Program-made: the position numbers and the translations under genes | Part shown: positions 61,030 through 64,000 of the stretch, piece by piece | Numbering within the stretch: the stretch's first letter is position 1 | Layout of the letters: every line of letters starts with the position of its first letter | The notes under the pieces: model-generated | Told to the model about the DNA's origin: nothing | What the model saw: only the letters and a program-made list of their open reading frames with translations | Database searches by the model: none | Source: a candidate division Hyd24-12 bacterium UBA6080 | GTDB taxonomy: Bacteria; Fermentibacterota; Fermentibacteria; Fermentibacterales; JCC-6 | Length of the DNA: 64,000 bases | Assembly (NCBI GenBank): GCA_002436025.1 | Contig: DIXM01000002.1 | Location: forward strand, 682,001-746,000 | Reading direction: 5' to 3'

Positions 61030-61043
61030 TGTGATGCGTCACA
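61030..61043. promoter_or_regulatory. TGTGA-N4-TCACA dyad upstream of the kinase
   Basis: A perfect inverted repeat 27 bases before the chosen kinase start. It resembles a CRP/FNR-type site but has a 4-base spacer instead of 6. It would be coding if the kinase begins upstream. Confidence 0.25.
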
Positions 61044-61088
61044 TTCATAAAGCTTCGCGGAGGGGGATGCAAGAAGACCCTTTTAGGA

Positions 61089-62252
61089 TCAGTTCTCCAG
61101 TCTCAGTTCCACCCTGTTGCCAGTTGCTCCTGTGATCGTGAACCCGCCGATCCCCGAAAGGCTTTCGATGACCTCGGTCGAAGTTGTTTCGGAAACAACC
61201 TCGAGCGTGGCCCTTGATCCTGTGAAGTCCCTGACGAGAACATCGGAAACGCCCCTGATCCCGGACCTGATGCGCGCCTTGAGGTCTTCGATTGCCTGGA
61301 AGTCCGCGTTGGTCACATTCAGCATCGTGGAGTTGACGTTCACGGTCCATCCTTCAAGAATGGCCGTGATGAGCTGGTCGGCTGTATTCCCGGATGCCTG
61401 TGAACGTGCCTGGCTCTCACTGAAAGGCAATTCGGTCGTTGAGGCCGAAGCGGCCAGGATGGCGGCCGTACGGGTGTCGACCGCCCTGCAGTCCACATCG
61501 AATACATGAACATCACGCGGGGCACCTGCGATGACTCGGCTCTCTCGGCTTCTTGCAACCGTTCCCGAGACTATTATCTCAGCACCCGCTTCCAGCCCCA
61601 CCAGGGCCGCGGTGCGGTCATCACCCTCGAGGATCAGCAACAGCTGGTCCCGCCGGATGATGTTCGCGGTTGTCGAGGCATCCACAACCGGAAAACCCTT
61701 CCTTCTGAAACCCTCGAGCAGCTGTGTTTCGAACATGGAACCCATGTCGTCGGGAGCGTCCAGGCTTACGGCGGAGTGGTTCGCAATCTCCCTCACAAGG
61801 ACCATGACCCGGGGCCTGCCCTGCTCGGTCATCAGTATCCCTGTGGCCGCCAGGTCGTCCTCGATCCCGTCGGTGTTCACCACTGCCCGAACGACCACAC
61901 GGTAGAGGCCTGCCGACTGCTCCTCGTGTATCACCCGGTAACTTGAGACGAAACCACTGGCCCGGCTGTATATCCTGTCCGATATCAGCTGGAAGTTCTC
62001 GACCTGGGTCTCTCCATCGATGTATGCACCCACGCCCTGTTCAACAGCCTTCCTCAGTGCGTCGGAAATTGCCTGATCACGGGCTGAGTCAACCCTGCCC
62101 GTAACGACGGAGACGCCTTCGCAGAGCACCTCGGTTTCACCCTGTCCGGGCGGCGTTCCGGGATCGGGCAGGGGAGTTCCGAATGTGGCAGACCGTGTTC
62201 CACAACCCGTTCCCATGACGAGCAGGAGAAAGATCAGGCTGAGCCGCTTCAC
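61089..62252 (-). CDS. FlgT-like lipoprotein
   Basis: 387 residues, lipobox in LLLVMGTGCGT. The segment ARDQAISDALRKAVEQGVG, with DGETQVENFQLISDRIYSRA, is the FlgT N-terminal domain pattern. A CsgG-like middle (RVMVLVREIAN, FRRKGFPVVDAST) follows, with a C-terminal domain ending GVSDVLVRDFTGSRATLEV. In Vibrio, FlgT stabilises the outer-membrane ring of the flagellar motor. No flagellar genes are nearby, so the role is uncertain. Third gene of a lipoprotein trio; overlaps the previous one by 4 bases. Confidence 0.72.
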   Translation of the reverse strand: MKRLSLIFLLLVMGTGCGTRSATFGTPLPDPGTPPGQGETEVLCEGVSVVTGRVDSARDQAISDALRKAVEQGVGAYIDGETQVENFQLISDRIYSRASGFVSSYRVIHEEQSAGLYRVVVRAVVNTDGIEDDLAATGILMTEQGRPRVMVLVREIANHSAVSLDAPDDMGSMFETQLLEGFRRKGFPVVDASTTANIIRRDQLLLILEGDDRTAALVGLEAGAEIIVSGTVARSRESRVIAGAPRDVHVFDVDCRAVDTRTAAILAASASTTELPFSESQARSQASGNTADQLITAILEGWTVNVNSTMLNVTNADFQAIEDLKARIRSGIRGVSDVLVRDFTGSRATLEVVSETTSTEVIESLSGIGGFTITGATGNRVELRLEN

Positions 62253-63208
62253 AGGATCACCCTCATGAGGAACCGTCCCGCTCTCAGAAGGTAGGGCAGG
62301 GCCTGCTTAAGGATGTTCCCTCCGCCGGCATCGGCAACGGAGATGACTATATCGCTTCCGTACTCACCGAGCGCATCGATCGCGCTCAGTACAAGTGGTG
62401 AGCCGGACAGACCGCTCTGGTCGAGAATGCCCTGAAGGTCGGAGATGAACCGCAGCCCGGCGTCTGCGCCGGAACCGAGGTATGACGCGTACAGGCTGGT
62501 GTCCAGCAGAAGGTTGCCGTGCTCATCGAAGATACGGGGGAACATCGAGGGTGTAAGCCCTGTCGCTCCGCCGTCGATCACGAGACCGGAGTACTGGGAG
62601 AGGAAATCCCTCACCTGGGGGGAAAGGGGCTCCTGCGAAGCGCGTGAGTCGGCAAGAGCTGCGCCAAGAGCGCCGGAGAGTCCCGTCGGGCTGTAGATGT
62701 CCATCTCGAGCTCGACCTCGACTGTTCCGGCCTCGGCGTCGTACCTGGCCTGCCCCACCTGACGGGCATTCCGCACAACACCTTGAACCCGTGTGTGGAT
62801 AACGTCGTAGTCGGTCATGAAGTTCTCGACCCTGGTTTCCGAATCCACCCTGACACCTTCCACTGTTTCCAGCAGATTGCGCTGGGCAACCACCACGGCG
62901 GCCCTTTCCGCCATCAGTCTCGCCTGGGCGGTATTGGGGTTCCCGGGATCAAGAACCCCTGTGCCGGTTGCTCTTACAGAGTTTCCCGACCAGTCCACCT
63001 CTCCCACGGGGAAGGCCTCGACCACTTCACGGGGCGCAACCGCCGCCGGCGGGGGGCCGGAAAAAAGGACCTCCTCGATGAGCGCGGCCGCCGATTCAGA
63101 TGAACCGGGAGAGACGGCTGCGGTTCCACTCGCCCCTGACAGGGATGTTGAAGTTCCGCAGGCGGATGCAAGAATGGCTGCAAAAACCGCGATGGCGCGT
63201 GTCCTCAT
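62249..63208 (-). CDS. LPP20/FlgP-like lipoprotein
   Basis: 319 residues, lipobox in AAILASACGT. ARLMAERAAVVVAQRNLLE, with VDSETRVENFMTDYD and YDAEAGTVEVELEMDIY, is the LPP20/FlgP core. The C-terminal half (RDFLSQYSGLVIDGGATGL) is an extension that seems shared with larger members. Probably sits in the outer membrane. Overlaps both neighbours by 4 bases. Confidence 0.75.
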   Translation of the reverse strand: MRTRAIAVFAAILASACGTSTSLSGASGTAAVSPGSSESAAALIEEVLFSGPPPAAVAPREVVEAFPVGEVDWSGNSVRATGTGVLDPGNPNTAQARLMAERAAVVVAQRNLLETVEGVRVDSETRVENFMTDYDVIHTRVQGVVRNARQVGQARYDAEAGTVEVELEMDIYSPTGLSGALGAALADSRASQEPLSPQVRDFLSQYSGLVIDGGATGLTPSMFPRIFDEHGNLLLDTSLYASYLGSGADAGLRFISDLQGILDQSGLSGSPLVLSAIDALGEYGSDIVISVADAGGGNILKQALPYLLRAGRFLMRVIL

Positions 63209-63777
63209 TGAATTCTCCCCTGGTTGCCGATACCCGTAAGAGCCATTTCAAGGGCGGATCTGAGGGCGCCTTCGGCGCCGTCGAAGTCTGAACCCTGCCC
63301 CACTGCTGTGTAGAGGATCTCAGATGTTTCAACTGAAATGATCTTGAGATGCAGTTCCGCGTCCCGCTGTTCCGGTGTGTCCGACCAGAACTCGTCGTGG
63401 GATACTGAGGTTATGCTGACCATCATCACGGCCTCGGCGCCGAGGAGGCGACCCAGTTGAACTGCGGTTGCCTGATCAACAACCCCGGAGTAGGAGAACT
63501 CCTGCTCCCGGAGTATCTGGTCAACAGCTGACCGGTCCACAACCGTAAAGCGCCCCGTTCTCAGCAGAGCCATCCCGGCGTAGTCCTGGATACTCTGGCC
63601 CTGACTGAGGCCTGGAACTGATCCCGTCGGAGGGAGGACCGCGGTGCGCCAGACCGGTTTTGTTTCGAACAGGGGGCTTTTTGCGTAGTTGGATGGCATC
63701 CCGAGCTGGGAGGAACTGATGCATCCGGCAGTTAACAGCGCGACTATCGTCATCGCTGCAGGCAGGTACCTTTTCAA
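63205..63777 (-). CDS. CsgG/FlgO-like lipoprotein
   Basis: 190 residues, lipobox in IVALLTAGCIS. RTAVLPPTGSVPG, then MALLRTGRFTVVDRSAVDQI and LLGAEAVMMVSITSV, is the CsgG/FlgO-type fold that senses or builds outer-membrane structures. It heads the three-gene lipoprotein operon. ATG has an AAAGG site upstream. FlgO versus short CsgG cannot be separated by eye. Confidence 0.75.
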   Translation of the reverse strand: MKRYLPAAMTIVALLTAGCISSSQLGMPSNYAKSPLFETKPVWRTAVLPPTGSVPGLSQGQSIQDYAGMALLRTGRFTVVDRSAVDQILREQEFSYSGVVDQATAVQLGRLLGAEAVMMVSITSVSHDEFWSDTPEQRDAELHLKIISVETSEILYTAVGQGSDFDGAEGALRSALEMALTGIGNQGRIQ

Positions 63778-63868
63778 GAAAACTCCCTTCTGAAAGTGCT
63801 GTACCGACAGATCAGATGAAGATATACAAGCAGAAGCCGCTTTTGTTCCTTGCCTTCTGCTTCGGGTA

Positions 63869-63898
63869 TTGCGGTGACCGTGGATCCTTCGGTATTCT
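63869..63898 (+). promoter_or_regulatory. Candidate promoter of the right-edge gene
   Basis: TTGCGG (63869-63874) and TATTCT (63893-63898), 18-base spacer, 32 bases before the ATG at 63931. Confidence 0.3.
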
Positions 63899-63930
63899 TG
63901 CTAGTCGCGCCAATGGAAAGGGATCATCGA

Positions 63931-64000
63931 ATGCTTAAAGTGGTTTTCATAACCCAGGAGGATCCGATCTACATCTCCGTGTTCTGGGAGGAATTCACGA
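63931..64000 (+). CDS. Formyltransferase-family protein, start only
   Basis: Only 23 codons are inside the window: MLKVVFITQEDP, then VFWEEF. This resembles the N-terminus of methionyl-tRNA formyltransferase-like sugar formyltransferases (IVFITQDDPFY...). GAAAGGGA precedes the ATG. It continues beyond the window; the assignment rests on a short stretch. Confidence 0.5.
   Translation, partial: MLKVVFITQEDPIYISVFWEEFT

Noticed and set aside
1..64000. CRISPR arrays, insertion sequences, prophage or integrase genes
   Set aside because: No regularly spaced repeats, transposase, integrase or phage structural genes were seen anywhere in the window.

Overview
The window looks like a chromosomal stretch from an uncultured, GC-rich, Gram-negative-type anaerobe. 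Evidence seen directly: an Rnf complex and an indolepyruvate:ferredoxin oxidoreductase (ferredoxin-based anaerobic metabolism), MurE with a DNPR motif (meso-diaminopimelate peptidoglycan), many lipoproteins, and secreted proteins ending in a FlgD/Por-like C-terminal sorting tail (PPGVY...VLVR). That tail is common in the FCB group; my best guess is a Fermentibacterota-like lineage, but this is inference. selA and selB are present, so UGA can be read as selenocysteine here.

Layout. 1-3.5 kb: Kef-type antiporter (partial), divergent from iorA-iorB. 3.5-9.7 kb: DUF378 protein and a glycan cassette (GT2, asparagine synthetase, FAD oxidoreductase, GT39-like membrane protein). 9.7-12.2 kb: bacterioferritin-like protein, DUF454 protein, MgtE. 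12.2-16.8 kb: a minus-strand arsR-permease-thioredoxin-lipoprotein thioredoxin-ccdA operon, a UPF0316 protein, a secreted ferredoxin with a sorting tail, and a divergent arsenate reductase. 16.9-25.5 kb: rnfCDGEAB followed by selA-selB. 25.6-30.9 kb: two UDP-sugar dehydrogenases, an SLBB protein and a Wzc-type tyrosine kinase (exopolysaccharide). 31.0-46.0 kb: a complete division/cell-wall cluster from mraZ to ftsZ, without murB or ddl. 46.1-49.1 kb: radical SAM protein, rpmB, an orphan membrane protein, tmRNA.

49.4-54.4 kb is the accessory part and holds the main discovery: two tandem secreted paralogues, each interrupted by an in-frame UGA at the same place in a Cys-x-x-UGA motif. Each UGA is followed at the same distance by an 8-bp hairpin with an AGGU loop, and the two hairpins differ by pair-preserving changes. 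With selA/selB in the same window, I read these as an apparently undescribed extracellular CxxU selenoprotein family. Naive gene calling would lose the signal peptide and the redox motif of both. A GH114-like lipoprotein, an orphan lipoprotein, a decayed sorting-tail gene and an FG-GAP-like secreted protein follow.

54.7-64 kb: ZIP transporter, a B12-binding radical SAM protein that seems to start at CUG, a large hybrid histidine kinase, three overlapping lipoprotein genes resembling FlgO/FlgP/FlgT, and the start of a formyltransferase-like gene. Other points of note: a tmRNA whose tag frame seems extremely short, an extracellular ferredoxin, a probable AUC start, and several well-defined operators and leader hairpins.
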